A stretch of DNA of 64,000 bases. Origin: Sanderia malayensis. Its lineage: Eukaryota > Cnidaria > Scyphozoa > Semaeostomeae > Pelagiidae. Both the position numbers and the translations under genes were made by a program. A model generated the notes under the pieces. It ran no database searches. It was not told where the DNA came from and saw only the letters and a list, made by a program, of their open reading frames with translations. The stretch is taken from assembly GCA_013076295.1 (NCBI GenBank), contig RQOL01000828.1, positions 5,081,219 to 5,145,218 on the forward strand. Direction: 5' to 3'. How positions within the stretch are numbered: the stretch's first letter is position 1; each line of letters starts with the position of its first letter. Shown here piece by piece: positions 36,601 to 48,984 of this stretch.

Positions 36601-39600
36601 TTTTGATGCTCGCATATGGCAAACACGGTTCGTCAGTCTATATATTGTACCGTGTGTTTAAGGTATGCAGATATAGAATACTTGAATATTGTTGAAAAAA
36701 TATTGCATTAAGGATCCCTTTACATCTGAAATGGCAATATATTTCCTTGTAAAATTTTGATGACGTCATCACAAAAATTCTGATTTCGGCAAATAGCGTT
36801 AAAATATACATCAAAAGAAAGCTTGTCTTATGGTAAGCCTGAATATGTAATTTTCATTTCAAAATATTGCGCCAATCAAAAGATACAGAACATTTTGTAC
36901 CGTTTTTGACCGTTAAATGACGTCATCGATCACGTGAGTTCTAGGCATTTTCAAAAAAGTCACCTGGCAGATTCTGAAAGCCCGAACCTTCCTCTACAAG
37001 AATCCGTTAAGAAGACAAACATTAGGCAAAATGTCAGATTGAACGGCTATATGCCCTGTCTAAAAATGAAGAAGATAAATTCGTAATCACATGTAGCCAG
37101 GATATTGTGAATTTGGAGACATTTGGAAAGGAGACTCCATTTTAAATATAAGTAATTGGCCTACAATAAAATGCTCTTTTAGGGATGGTTTTTAGGGGTT
37201 TTTATAGAATGCGTCCCCAGTGTAGGTATTCTTCTCTATGTCAAGAAACTATCCAACGAGTTATCTTCAATTTGTTAAATGTCTTACATGCAAAAAGTGC
37301 TTTCTGCGATTAAAACAGAGCCAGAAAAGAAGCAAAGCAAAAAATGCGTTGTGTTTGACAATAATTCGGACTTACTCTCGCATTTTTTATATGTTTTCAA
37401 TAAACGTGTTTTGCTTGCGAGACTTTTGGGAACTGCAAGACGCATTTAAAGATGCAATTCAATTCAATTAAACAATTAATTTCTTATTTATAACTTGCTC
37501 ACATTATCGATTATCTCTTTGAAAATGGAGGCCGCACATTTATTTGCACAAGTAACACAAGCATAAGTTATTTTCGTGTCAGTTGCCTTTTAATCATTTT
37601 TAAAGAAGAATCTGTTTATCAGGTGTAACCAAATGCATTCATTTCAGGGGAAGCTAAAGCTAGGATTCTCACGACATTTAGTAAAGAACAGAGAAAGTAC
37701 ATTGTGTGGCATCTCAACCATAATTCGTTGAAGATCTTTAACAAATGGAACCCTATCGAAGACAGCTGGAAGAAAAAAACAGACTGGTACGCAAGATATA
37801 GCTTTTTTGAAGGGCTAATATACTGTCTAATATTACTGTTCTATAATCCCACGTGATCTTGGCGAAACTGTGGCTAAAACAATAGATTCGACCAGAAACC
37901 ATAGGTCGAACACCCCAAATCAATGGGCCGAAACGGCGAACCGTGTAATCACAAAGGATTTTTGAATGTAGGTATTTGCTCTGGAAATTTGCATGGAAAG
38001 TGCTGTTCACTTTGTAGCCCAAAGTAATGGATTTTGATTCTTGATTTTTTCTGGAATTTTTGAGTAATTCTATTAATTATTCTGCTGAGTGTGCTATCAC
38101 GAAAAACGACGGTTTACACTGGCAAAACTTGCAAATCGGAGTCGCTAACTCCATTTTCGGACATAGTACTTTGTCCAGTTTCTCCTTTTACTTTTTATTT
38201 GATTCTCTTCTTTCGCGACTTCATGCGAACAGTCACGCGTCTTTTGTTATCATGCAGATTTACCCTTGGGTTGTAGCAGGTACTTTTGGAGAAAACTCTT
38301 GCTTTTGTTTTGCACACAAAGGATAACTGGGCGCCTCTCAGTAGGTGACGGCCATTGTTTCTTCGGCATGCTTGCAACGCCCTGGCATGAAATCAATGTT
38401 TCGAATTTTTCGGGCCCTATTTGCACTATTTTCCTCCCTGATTTTGTTGCTGTTGCAGGGGTGCTTTGGTTGTTCCTTGCAGGCATCATCGAGAACCATA
38501 GACTGATGGAATATTGTGAACTTTCCTTCGTGTTTTCTCATTCTGTCGATTTCTTTGAGCTGCTTTGCTGACCTCATTTGTGAGAAATTTGTTGTCCAGA
38601 AAAAACTGTGACTAAGATAATATGATCTTTTACATGTAATGTTTTACTCGTGGTCCTCGTGTAATGACTCGTGTTCACTCGTGTTCCCCACTTAATGGCT
38701 CGTGTTCAGTCGTGTTCACTCGGGTTCATTCGTGTTCTGACTCGTGTGGTCCTTTAGACTACACCTCTCTCTTGGGCCTATGATGTTTTTAACTGTTCCA
38801 CGCTTGCATTGCTGTCATTGCTTGGTGAATGTTTTGAAAGTTTCGTGCTCTGGTAGCCCTTGCTATAAGTACTTGCGGGCATGTGGATCCCTCTGGTAGA
38901 GGCTGAAACAGGGTATGAGCGTATTTTGGGTGATTCTCTGAGCTGCTTGCCCTGCGTCTATGAACAATACAGTTTGTTGTTCCAGCAGTTGAAGTCTGGT
39001 GGTCTTGTGACTTTCGTTGTGCATGTCGTATTGCATGAGTTTGCAAAGGCCATGTCTTTGCCTTTGTAAATTTGTGTGAAGATTTACTTTGCTTGAAGCT
39101 TTAAGAGAAATTCCTAGCACTAAACTTAGTTGCACAAAAACCACAATATTATTTCAGTTCCATGGGTGTGTGCTTTGGAAGTGACATATGCAAAACAACG
39201 TGCCTTTTTACAGCTAAGTAATTGTCTTTTTAGGAGTTTTACAATTCGGAAAATTTTGAATATTAGTGACATCAAGAAGTTATATTCAAGTCTCAGATTT
39301 AAACTGATATTGAGTACTGGAACAAAAGACTGCGTTGTAAAAATGGCTACAACTCAGTCCACAGAGCTAGCGCCAGGCACACAACAACTGTAGATCGTTG
39401 TGAGAACATTGCATTGATTGTAATGACTATTTGAGGAAATCTAAGAGTTAGAATTAGAAAATTGTTCGATATTGGACGCTTTGAAACCCGTATTTTTCTT
39501 TGATCACTTTGAGCCACTTTCCTCTTGATTTCTCCACATCGTTCGAAAACGTTGATGAAATGAATTTTTTACTGTGACTAATTCTTTCTGTTTACATCAT

Positions 39601-42600
39601 GAAGAGGATATCTGACAAAATCTACCTAGTTTCTCACGCAAGTAACAAGCAAGCAATGTTCAAAAATAAACTCTTTTTGCAACATCATCAAAGAAATAGC
39701 TGTGGAGAAAATAATTGTTGTTCGTGTTCTTTTATAGGGTGAAAAATGTCGCCAAAGAGGTGAATGAACTCATCACAAGCGATAAATCGGAGTCCGACGA
39801 TTCATTGAAGTTGAAGGATTTTCCTGAAGATTTAAAGGAGAAACAGTTGGAGATGGAAAGGCAAGTAAAAATACTCATCCAGGAAAAGCAAAAATGGAAG
39901 AAATACCATGGCATTGAAATAGAAAGATACTTCCCTGGAATTGGCACTGATTGTCTGTACTTGAAAGACAATGAAGTTATGAAAGTCACAGAAACGAGGA
40001 GAAAGAAAGGAGATACAGAAAAAATAACCATAAGGAAAGCCGGCAAGTATTTTGATATTCTGAAAGAATTTCGAAAATTGAAAAAAAATAAAATATCAAT
40101 TCTAAAAAAAGAAATTCGAAAGCTGGAAAAAGAAGGTTCGAGTGATACAAGTGGAAAAATTGCTGAACTGAATGAAGAAATCAAAAAGCTTTCCGAAAAG
40201 CCAGCGGATGTCATAGATGTGAATGATCTTGCTGATACATGGAAAACATCTCTTATAGAAATAAGAAAGTCTTTAACAGAGGTATATAGCAATGTAAAGA
40301 AGGAAGGAACAAATGTTGAAGTAGATCTGACTTCTAATAACAAGAATATTCCTGATAATGTAAAATTGAGAGATGTGCTCAGGGTTCTTCAGGGATATCA
40401 AGAGATTGAAAGAGACCGACTTTGGGACAAAACAAAGTTCAAAGTTGGAATCGGAGGAGAGGAGTTTGAGTTTTACCTGAAACGAGCTCCTTATGGATAT
40501 TATCAGATATTTTATGAAATGGCGAGCAAAGATGAAACGCAAAAGAAAATGGAAAGGAAAATGAAATACAAAAGTGAGCGTTTGGGAACACAGTACAAAG
40601 ATATATTGAGTCAAATTGACAAAATAGAAGTGAAGGGCGATGACGTAAAAGCAAGGGAGATGCAAGTGGAAGTGGCGAAATACATGCTAGAAAATCTTGA
40701 CAACAAGATCGGAGAGCAAACTAAACTTCCTGATATAATTCCAGATTTTGAAGACCCAAGTAAAGCAAAAGACAATGATGAAAAAGACGAAATTTTGTGG
40801 AGAAATCAACAAAGAAAAAATGACATAAAAAAGACTATCGGAGACTTTTTAATTCTTGTAAATGTTGTTGAAGCAGCACCTATGCCACAAATACAACTCA
40901 AATACTATGAAAGTCGCATGAAGGATGATGGGTACGTACTTGATACATCCAAAGAAATAACCAAGATTAAAGAACTTCCAGGAGCAACCAAAGAAAGTTA
41001 CATGTCTGCTGGTAGAACAATTGCTCTGAACAGTCAAGTAGAACACTTATTGACTATGTTCATAGAGGATCCAAATTTTGTTCGATTGAAAGATTTGTTC
41101 CTTTCACGAAAATTATTTCCTGCTCATATAAAGCAGAAAGGAAAAAGAAAAGGAGGAACTTTTCTTTCTAAGGAATGGGCTTCAAAAAATAAAGATGCTC
41201 CACTACTGTCCACTCTTGAATTTGGTGCGCTTGACGCATCAGTTGATCCAACACCAGGAAAATCCCTTGAGTCATTAGATAGTAGTTTGGCCAGTGCGAA
41301 GTTGGCAGATGACTTGATAAATAAACAGAACTTCGATCATTCGGACACGAAAGTCAAGAAAGCGGAAGATGATGTGAACCAAGCAAGAAAAGAGAGAAAT
41401 TCCAAAACTGATCAAATAACACTTGCAAAGGAAATTAAAACTTCAGAAGATGTAGAGCCTGAAAACAAAGACGATACTACCTGTGTCTCAAAGAGGGAGA
41501 AATGTTCATTCGAAGAAAGAGATCTTGACTTAGATGAAAGGTCTATTAAAATTGACAATGATATACTCACTTACAAATTATATGATGTACATGATAAAAA
41601 CAAAAAATATACAATGAAGACAAAAGTTGATGTCGAGAAGTTGTCGTCAGTTGTTTACGGAAAAGAGCAGGATGGATATGCAAAGAAATCACGAAGAAGT
41701 AAATTTCGTAACAAAGTAAAAAGAGTTCGTGGCGCAGTGAATACTGCATTTGGAATACATGGCACATTGATGAGCACCTTCAGTGCTATAAGCTCTTTTG
41801 AGAAAGGTGACTTTGAACAAGGGACGATATCAACTATGCAAGCGTCGCACTCATTAGGATCATTGACAGGTCTCAATGAAATTGTAGAAAAAGTCAGCAA
41901 GAAGTCTCTTCTCAAAGCAGTGGCCAAAGGTGCGGAGAAAGTAGGATTAACTAAAGTAGCAGAAAAGGCCTCTGCGAAATTGCTGAAGATAGCAGAAGAA
42001 GGTAGTGAGCGACTGATTGGAGATATTCCTTATGTTGGCTTGGCTTTTGATGCATACTTTATTGCGGAAGATATCACAGACTTGTCGAAAGCTGTAAAAG
42101 GTGGTGATCCAGGGGAAATTGCCTTAGATAGTGTTCACTTGATATTGGATGTCGCATCAACCTTTACCAATGTGATTGTTGATGTCTTTGGACTTGAATT
42201 TGAGCCTATTGTTTGGGCTATATCTCTAGCTCGTATGTCAATTGATGATTTTTACATTGATATTTCAAGTGAGCTTAAGAAAGCTCATGGCACTGGTGAC
42301 AAAGTTCTTGCCTTTTTCAAAGGACTTGGAGAAGGTTTTGTGGACTTTTTAACTGGTGGTCTTCGCAGAAGTTTGCAGCAACTAAAAGAAAAAAAAAAGA
42401 GTGACGATGAACTTCTTTCAAAGTTCTCAAATACTGACCTGTACTTCAACATATCTTCAGACTGCAAGATCGATTTTACAAGTGGTAACTTTTCATCATA
42501 TGGAGGAAGTTTAAAGTTCAAGCTTAATGATGATGACTCATTCAACGTGACAATATCTGGTGTTCCAGTTGGAAAAAACCAATTTAAAACGATCACAACA

Positions 42601-45600
42601 TCACATAAATGCCCAGGTTTGAAAGATATCATTTTAGGATTTGGAGAGCTACCGATAGTGAAGTGGAAAACACAGCAAGCAAAACTGTGGGTATACGTTA
42701 CTGTGGCTAGCGAAGAAGTCATAGAGAAGTTTCTTGACGATCAGAATTCTCTTTATGGAAGCTATACAGGAAATAAGAAGAATAATGAATTTATAGCATT
42801 CCAGGGCAGCTATAGCAAAGTCTTGGCCAATGAATGCAAAGACCCAAATGCAACAGGAATTGTCGACTTGCGATTAAAGAATTACTTTTACATATTGAAT
42901 GGAATGGAGGGAAATGATAGCTTTTTCCTAGGACCTCAAACCGCTCAAGTTACGGGAGGACTGGATCATGATCTTTACTATCTTGGAACACATGGTGGGA
43001 ACACTATCATTGACAACTTTGCTTACGATAAGTTGAGTGATACACTTTGGTTGAATGTTACACACGATCACGTTGTTTGTGGAAGAAAGGATTATGATCT
43101 TTTGATACAATATTGTGGAACGCATTTTGTGCAACTGAAAAATTGGTTTTATCCAGTTACGCATGACTTTCAACGGCACATCGTACTTTTAACAAGAGAT
43201 GGCATTCAGTTAAAAATAAAAGACTTGGGGTTCGAAAGTGGAAAATATGTCGTCGACTGTGTTCCATTCTCTATTGATAGAAGCCACAGCAAAAATGACG
43301 AATGTTGGGTATTGAATAAACCACCTTATACAGATGTGGTAACAATCACAGGTGGAACTAAGAATGATGTCATAATTGGTAACAAAGAATCAAACTTCAT
43401 AATTGCGGGTCCTGGGGAGAACATTTTGATTGGAGGTGAAGGAGAAGACACATATATCATAAAGCCCACAGGAGGATGCGATCATATTAGCAATTTCGCA
43501 AAGGACAATCAAATGGATAAACTCTTTATACCTATCAATTTTACAGACATCCATATATCTGTGGGTTCTGATTCAATTGAAGCAAATCAAGTTTCATATA
43601 TGGAATCATGCATAAGAAAATCTAAACGTGTTTTCCAAAACAGAAAACAGCAGATGGATCTAAAAATCTCATTAAATGCTAATGCAAAGCAATACAGCAG
43701 AAGTCTCGGTGAGCTATAGATTTGCTAAAACCGTTTGAATTGCAAATTTTATATTCTAGATATTAATGTGTGCCCTAAAATCTTCACGGTTCATTAAACT
43801 GGCTAAAATGACATATATAAGTAAACGCTTTTCTAATTATTTTACTTCAATTTCAGTTGGTCAGACGTCGTGTGTATATCTACAAGATTGGTTCAAGGCA
43901 GAAAACTACCGTCATATGACATTTGTTTCAAACGATGACGTTGCCTTTAATGTCGTTGGTGACCAAACCAGTGCGACAAAAAAGCCATTCATGTTGGATT
44001 TTAGTTTCTCGAATGAATCAATTACATGCAACTTAAGCAAAAGCGGTGAAGTTTCAAATGTTCAAACGATAATTGACTCATTTTTGCCTGATACATTAAT
44101 TGGAAATGATGCACCAAACTTTATCAGTTCACATGGAAACGACTTCATCAAAGGCAAAGGAGGTAGTGATACATATAAAATTGCAAAAAACTGCCTAAAT
44201 ACAGTCATCGATAATTACGACATACATTTTGATAACGATGTCATTTATATTGATCAAGATTTCGAAGATATTGAGCTGAGCTATGAACCAACAAATCAAA
44301 GCTTGGAGATTACCACGGGCAATAAGAAGGCAGTAACATTATTTAAGTGGTTTCAAAACAAAATTTATAGGCATGCGTCTCTACGCACAACGGATGGGTA
44401 TTCAGCAATATTACCCGATACTTATAATGAAGAACAAGTGGACAGCAAGCTACAGGCTGTAGCAATTGAAATTTCATTAGAAGATGAAGATTGCAGCTAT
44501 GGCCTGAAAACATATGATTTGTCGCAAAAGAAATACATGGGCATATCAAAATTTACAGCAAAAAGCGACAAGTGCAGTTATAACATTATTGGTAATAGCC
44601 TGAATAACCATCTGGATCCAGGACCTGGTAATCCATATGGGGTTCAATTTTTGGAAGGTGGTGATGGTTCAGATAGTTACGTGATCGGTGCAAACTATGG
44701 AGAATTCAATGAGATTAATAATTATGCCAAGGATTCATTGATTGACTTCGTTCTACTGAGTGTTGAATATGCCTATATTGAAGTGGACATTGAACAGGAT
44801 TCAAATGACATCATTGTAACATCAACTTCCAGTAGCAATCTAGTGAACGTAAAAATCAAGAACTTCTTCCTTGGCAAAGAGTACCAGCATATTGTTTTTC
44901 AAAGTGCTGATCAAATTACATTCAGGCTGTTGCCACATTATCCACACAAGAAAGTCATGATTGTTAACTATAGCCATTCACAATTTTCTCAGAAACTAAA
45001 CACAACGAAACTATTTCCAAGAGCTAGTGTTATATACGGGTCTGAAGAGAAGAGTAACGTGATCTATGGTAGCACTGAGACTAAACGACTTGTCGGAGGA
45101 AATAAAAATGACATTATCAAAGGGGGAGAGAGTGGAGAGCAAATCGAAGGAAATGGTGGAACAGATGACCTTGCTGGAAACGAAGGAGATGATATTATAT
45201 TCGGAGGCGATGACGATGACAATCTTCATGGTGGAGAAGGAAATGATGTTCTATCTGGTGGCTATGGTGCCGATGTTATTGATGGAGGTGATGGATTTGA
45301 TTCTGTGCTGCTAGCTGGTGATATTGTCAACGAAAAAGGAGTCATTGTGAGTTTACCGGCCAATAAGCCTGAAAATGAGGTATTGATAAGCACTGACACT
45401 GGAACTGTTAGGATTCAGCCTGGAGTAGGCAAGAATGGAGATGCAGAAGGTGATTCGTACAGATCAATAGAAATGGTGCACGGATCTATGTTTAATGACA
45501 TTATTGTAGGCAACGACGAGAACAACATTATGAGTGGTAATGAAGGTCAAGATGTATTGATAACAAAGAAAGGATATGACGTTTTGGTTGGCGGACTTGG

Positions 45601-48575
45601 CAAAGACATATACAACCTAACAGAAGCAAGTGGTTGGAAGATTATCAATAACTATGCTTCCGACAAGAAAATGGACACTATCCTTGCAGGTAAACTGTCA
45701 GAAAGGCCATGTCAGTATTCATACAACGATGACTTATTTATCACCTTGTCAATGGGCGACGACAAACGACTTACTGTTGCAATAAAAGAATGGTACAAAA
45801 GCAAAAGATTTCGACACATGATATTGGAGTATTATAATGATCAAAACCAGCTAAGAATTCTTGACCCATCAAGGAATATAAAATTAGAGACATCTGTCGA
45901 CTCATGGGTTTCATATTTTTCAACAACCACATTTTTAACTGTTCTTAGTTACAGTTCGAATGAAGTTTTTGTTAGAATCGGTGAAATGGTCCAGCATATT
46001 CAAGACGAAGATCACGATGTACAGTTAAACTACGTGAGTGAAAATCAACTCTATTTAACAAAGAAGCTATCCCGAGACATGATTGTTGGATCCTCAGCTA
46101 TAAAATTGCAATCTGGTATATTGGGTGGCGTTATGATTTCAATAACACTATCCTATCACAGATGCAACAACGTTCTGGCAATCACATTGCCAGTTACAAT
46201 AAGGACATTACCAAATGTGCCAACTGATATCAAAGTCATAGATGTTAGCTCAGTTAGTTTAACAATTGGATGGAAAGCACCTTCTTATCTTACCGATCCA
46301 AATAGAAAGTACTATGAATATCGGTGTGTTGCTGTAGAAAACATCTCTAAAAGAAAGATCAAGATAAGGACAAAGAAAGCAGAAAATTCATGCGTGCTTG
46401 AAGGGTTGTTGCATGGCACAGTCTACCGTGTTCGCGTGTATTCGATAGCTGCAGGAGAACAAAGCCAGCAAGCAGCAACAATTGATGTAACTACAAAAGA
46501 CATTTGCAGAAACATAAGCCCGCCTGAAAATGGAAATATCGTATCTGAGAGAGTCAGCAATGGTAAAGAATATGCCAATGTGACCTGCAATCACGGATAC
46601 GAGATGTTTGCTAGTGGTCACAACTGGCGGGAAAAGGTAAGTCAAGTATAAAGATGCTGAGCAAAAATCAATTATTTTGTAACTGCAAAAAAAATAACAA
46701 CTTGCTATTTCTTTCAAGTTGATTAATTTAATATCCGAAACTAAACTATCTAGAAAAGCCATGCCCGTTCTAAACGGATTTTAATTCTTTTGAATATGGC
46801 CGTGACTATTTTCATGGCATAGAATTCATTAAGTTGGTACCTCAACAAAACAAGATAATTGGTGCCCTTCCTTAGCTATATAAAAATCTATTTTGCCATA
46901 GATTGATAAAGAAGTGAATGTAAGATGTAACTCTTCGCAACTTTGCATAAAATGGTCCAAATCAATTTGCTTGGAGGAAGCTACATGTCTGCCTGTTGAA
47001 TGCAGCAAGCAATCTCTTTCTACTGAATATATCTTAAATGCAAATGATGGGATTAAAGATAGACTTGTTGCCGGTGATAAATTGAGGCTGAGCTGTAAAG
47101 ATAGCCATGAATTCGAAAATAAGCAAGAGACTGTTACAGCCATTTGTTTTGATGGAGAATGGAAAACTTCCACTAGGAACAGAATACCAAGATGTCTGCC
47201 ATATAAGGATTGCAAAGGGAATTTGGCACCGAAGCTACGAATTTGGGGGCAAAATACCACGAGTGATGATGACGGAGCTTACACAGTAAAGCACAGCACG
47301 AGGGCTAGGTAAGAGCCATTAAATACTTTTGAGTCACTTCGGTTATTGTTTAAAGTATCTATTCGATGCCATAAACGAAGTTTGCATTTAACAGACCTTA
47401 ATGTGATGGGCGAAAAATAGCTGACATATGTATTTTCCTACTTGATTATAACTATGATTATAACGATTAGAATTCAAAAGCGATTTTTGTAAAATATTGC
47501 TGTATTCATAAGTTCTGTTACATCTCTATCAATTCACCTGAAGAGGTAAAATCAAACCACATTACACTCATATTTTTCACGCTTCTATAATTTTACACTG
47601 TCGCAAATGCAACTTTTGTGCATCTTATCAAATATTTTTTTTAGCCTGACCTGCACCGAAGGGTATGAAATGTCTGGTCCAGATCAATTATCATGTTCTA
47701 ATGGTACAATCAAGCCCGCTTTCCCGAAATCATCTTGTAGACCCATACACTGTACTGAAATACAATCACCAGCAAATGGAAGAGCTCAGAAAAGCACTGA
47801 TAGTGCTCCATTACAAGATTCCACCTATACATTTTCGTGCGATGGAGATCATTGGCTGGATGGGAATGAAAAATTGACCTGCAGAAGCGGCAACTGGAAA
47901 CCCGCAACACCTCCAACTTGCAAGCCAAAGCCATGCAATTCTTCACCTTGTCAGAATCGTGGTGCTTGTCATAATAATGTGAATAACAAAGATTTCAGTT
48001 GTACGTGTACAAGTGATTATCACGGTCTTCATTGTGAAACTCAAACACTTCCTGAGAAGTACATACTTGAGGAAAAAATAGAAGAAATGTTGCAAAATAG
48101 TGGAGGCTGCAAAGCTGAGGAATTGTACAACTATCTTACTAACCCAATCATGGGTTACCCTTCCTATAGGTGGTCTGTTCTCTGCATTGGTCGGGGTTCC
48201 CATTTGTACTTTCCTCAGCAACTGGAAAGAGTTCTTTATATTAAATATTATAAAAGCACAGCAATCATTACGTGGCTACCCAAGTCTTCTTCAGTTAAGC
48301 TCATTGATGAAGGTCAAAGAGCTGTAAGAGAAAAATTTAATGAAATTGAGTTTATTTGCTTCAAATATGCTAAAGAACTTGAGGATATGCTAAACAAATT
48401 GAAGAGCAATGCCGATGTACAATTTGGATACTGCGTTTGGATAACATTTGCAGAATTCCAATGTATTCCACGCACCGATTCAAACATGATTACAGAATTG
48501 TCTAAACGATTTTTTTGTTATAACAACACTTTTGATGTGGACATAATTTGTTCTGGTGTCATAAAAAGGGAATAA
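33659..48575 (+). CDS. Secreted RTX-repeat / pore-forming-toxin-like chimera with FN3, sushi and EGF domains, complete
   Basis: Six exons join in phase: 33659-33893, 37648-37786, 39738-43708, 43857-46636, 46902-47308 and 47645-48575, predicting about 2,820 residues. Exon 1 gives a signal peptide (MHSFFSLLCMFIVNVCC). Residues about 125-780 are Lys/Glu-rich and largely coiled coil. Residues about 790-970 are hydrophobic and small-residue rich (IPYVGLAFDAYFIAEDI, SVHLILDVASTFTNVIVDVF), recalling the TcdA/TcdB pore-forming region of bacterial toxins. From about 1,130 to 2,130 come RTX-like modules with GGxGxD-type Ca-binding repeats, densest at 45,027-45,310 (GGEGNDVLSGGYGADVIDGG). FN3 lies at 46,200-46,500, four sushi domains at 46,505-47,930, an EGF domain (CNSSPCQNRGACHN...) at 47,930-48,045, and an unrecognised final domain of about 175 residues follows. 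It is probably an extracellular calcium-dependent membrane-active or defence protein. The toxin-like activity is inference. Confidence 0.85.
34344..37017. mobile_element. Large palindromic (foldback) element in intron 1 of the RTX-like gene
   Basis: Left arm 34344-35573 and right arm 35838-37017 are reverse complements, with scattered substitutions and about 47 bp missing from the right arm near 36,640. The unique spacer is 264 bp. The outer ends read TTCTTAACGGATTCTTGTAG and the inverse. Each arm holds the same coding remnant, so the structure looks like two copies of the 3' part of a transposon fused head to head. The substitutions and the arm-length difference argue against an assembly artefact. 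No clear target duplication was seen. Confidence 0.88.
35790..36175 (+). pseudogene. Transposon-derived protein fragment (HGCDTT motif) in the palindrome
   Basis: An open stretch covers CFHGCDTTAYKFNIGKVTVM and a following Lys/Glu-rich domain (QQCALIKDIGRHKSLSEPV). The H-x-GCDTT-x-GK pattern occurs in a widespread family of repeat-encoded proteins in cnidarian genomes, as I recall it. The piece before about 35,790 is spacer. The inverted copy in the left arm encodes the same sequence on the minus strand (35,573 down to about 35,230). Both lack the N-terminal part of the protein, and further coding-like sequence follows after a stop (NCQANKSEADAEGEKSDEEN at about 36,280). Confidence 0.5.
37787..39737. 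other. Intron 2 of the RTX-like gene
   Basis: No confident feature beyond short CTCGTGTTCA repeats around 38,650-38,755. Minus-strand frames near 38,190-38,577 and 38,789-39,144 are somewhat charged and could be remnants of a mobile element, but I recognise no domain. Confidence 0.4.
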
Positions 48576-48764
48576 GAATTTAACTGATGACATTAAATAT
48601 CCATTTTCGAAATTTGAAAATGGTAGAAAATGTAGGAAAAAACATTAGATTTGCAATGAGGATATAGACACTAGGAAGCACCAATTATTTTGATAAAAGC
48701 AAGAGAGAAACGTGTTAATCTCATATTAATGCGAAGTTAAAATGACGTGTTCTGGAAAGCGGGA

Positions 48765-48770
48765 AATAAA
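48765..48770 (+). terminator. Candidate polyadenylation signal of the RTX-like gene
   Basis: AATAAA 190 bp after the stop codon, inside an AT-rich stretch with a T-rich run just downstream. It is the first canonical hexamer I see after the stop. Confidence 0.45.
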
Positions 48771-48984
48771 AAATAATTGTTTTTACATTGAATAATAGAT
48801 CATTTTTGGGAGAACGTCAACTTTAGGTACCTAATAATCGCGTCGACAAGTTAGAGTGCTGTTACATCAAACAGATTTTCAATTAAAGTTTCATTCATTG
48901 GCAAGTGAAAGTTGCAAAAGCAACAAAATTCACTTTTCAAGATAACAAATTAACAGATATAAACATTCAAGAACAACATATTAA

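Noticed and set aside
38190..39144. Overlapping frames on both strands in intron 2 of the RTX-like gene
   Set aside because: Considered as gag-like or zinc-knuckle remnants, but no CCHC pattern or other motif could be supported.
39732..40343. 203-codon minus-strand frame opposite exon 3 of the RTX-like gene
   Set aside because: Shadow of a Lys/Glu-rich coding strand: it reads Phe/Ser-rich on the opposite strand and has no family features. Similar shadows at 40,273-40,665 and 42,285-42,722 were dropped for the same reason.
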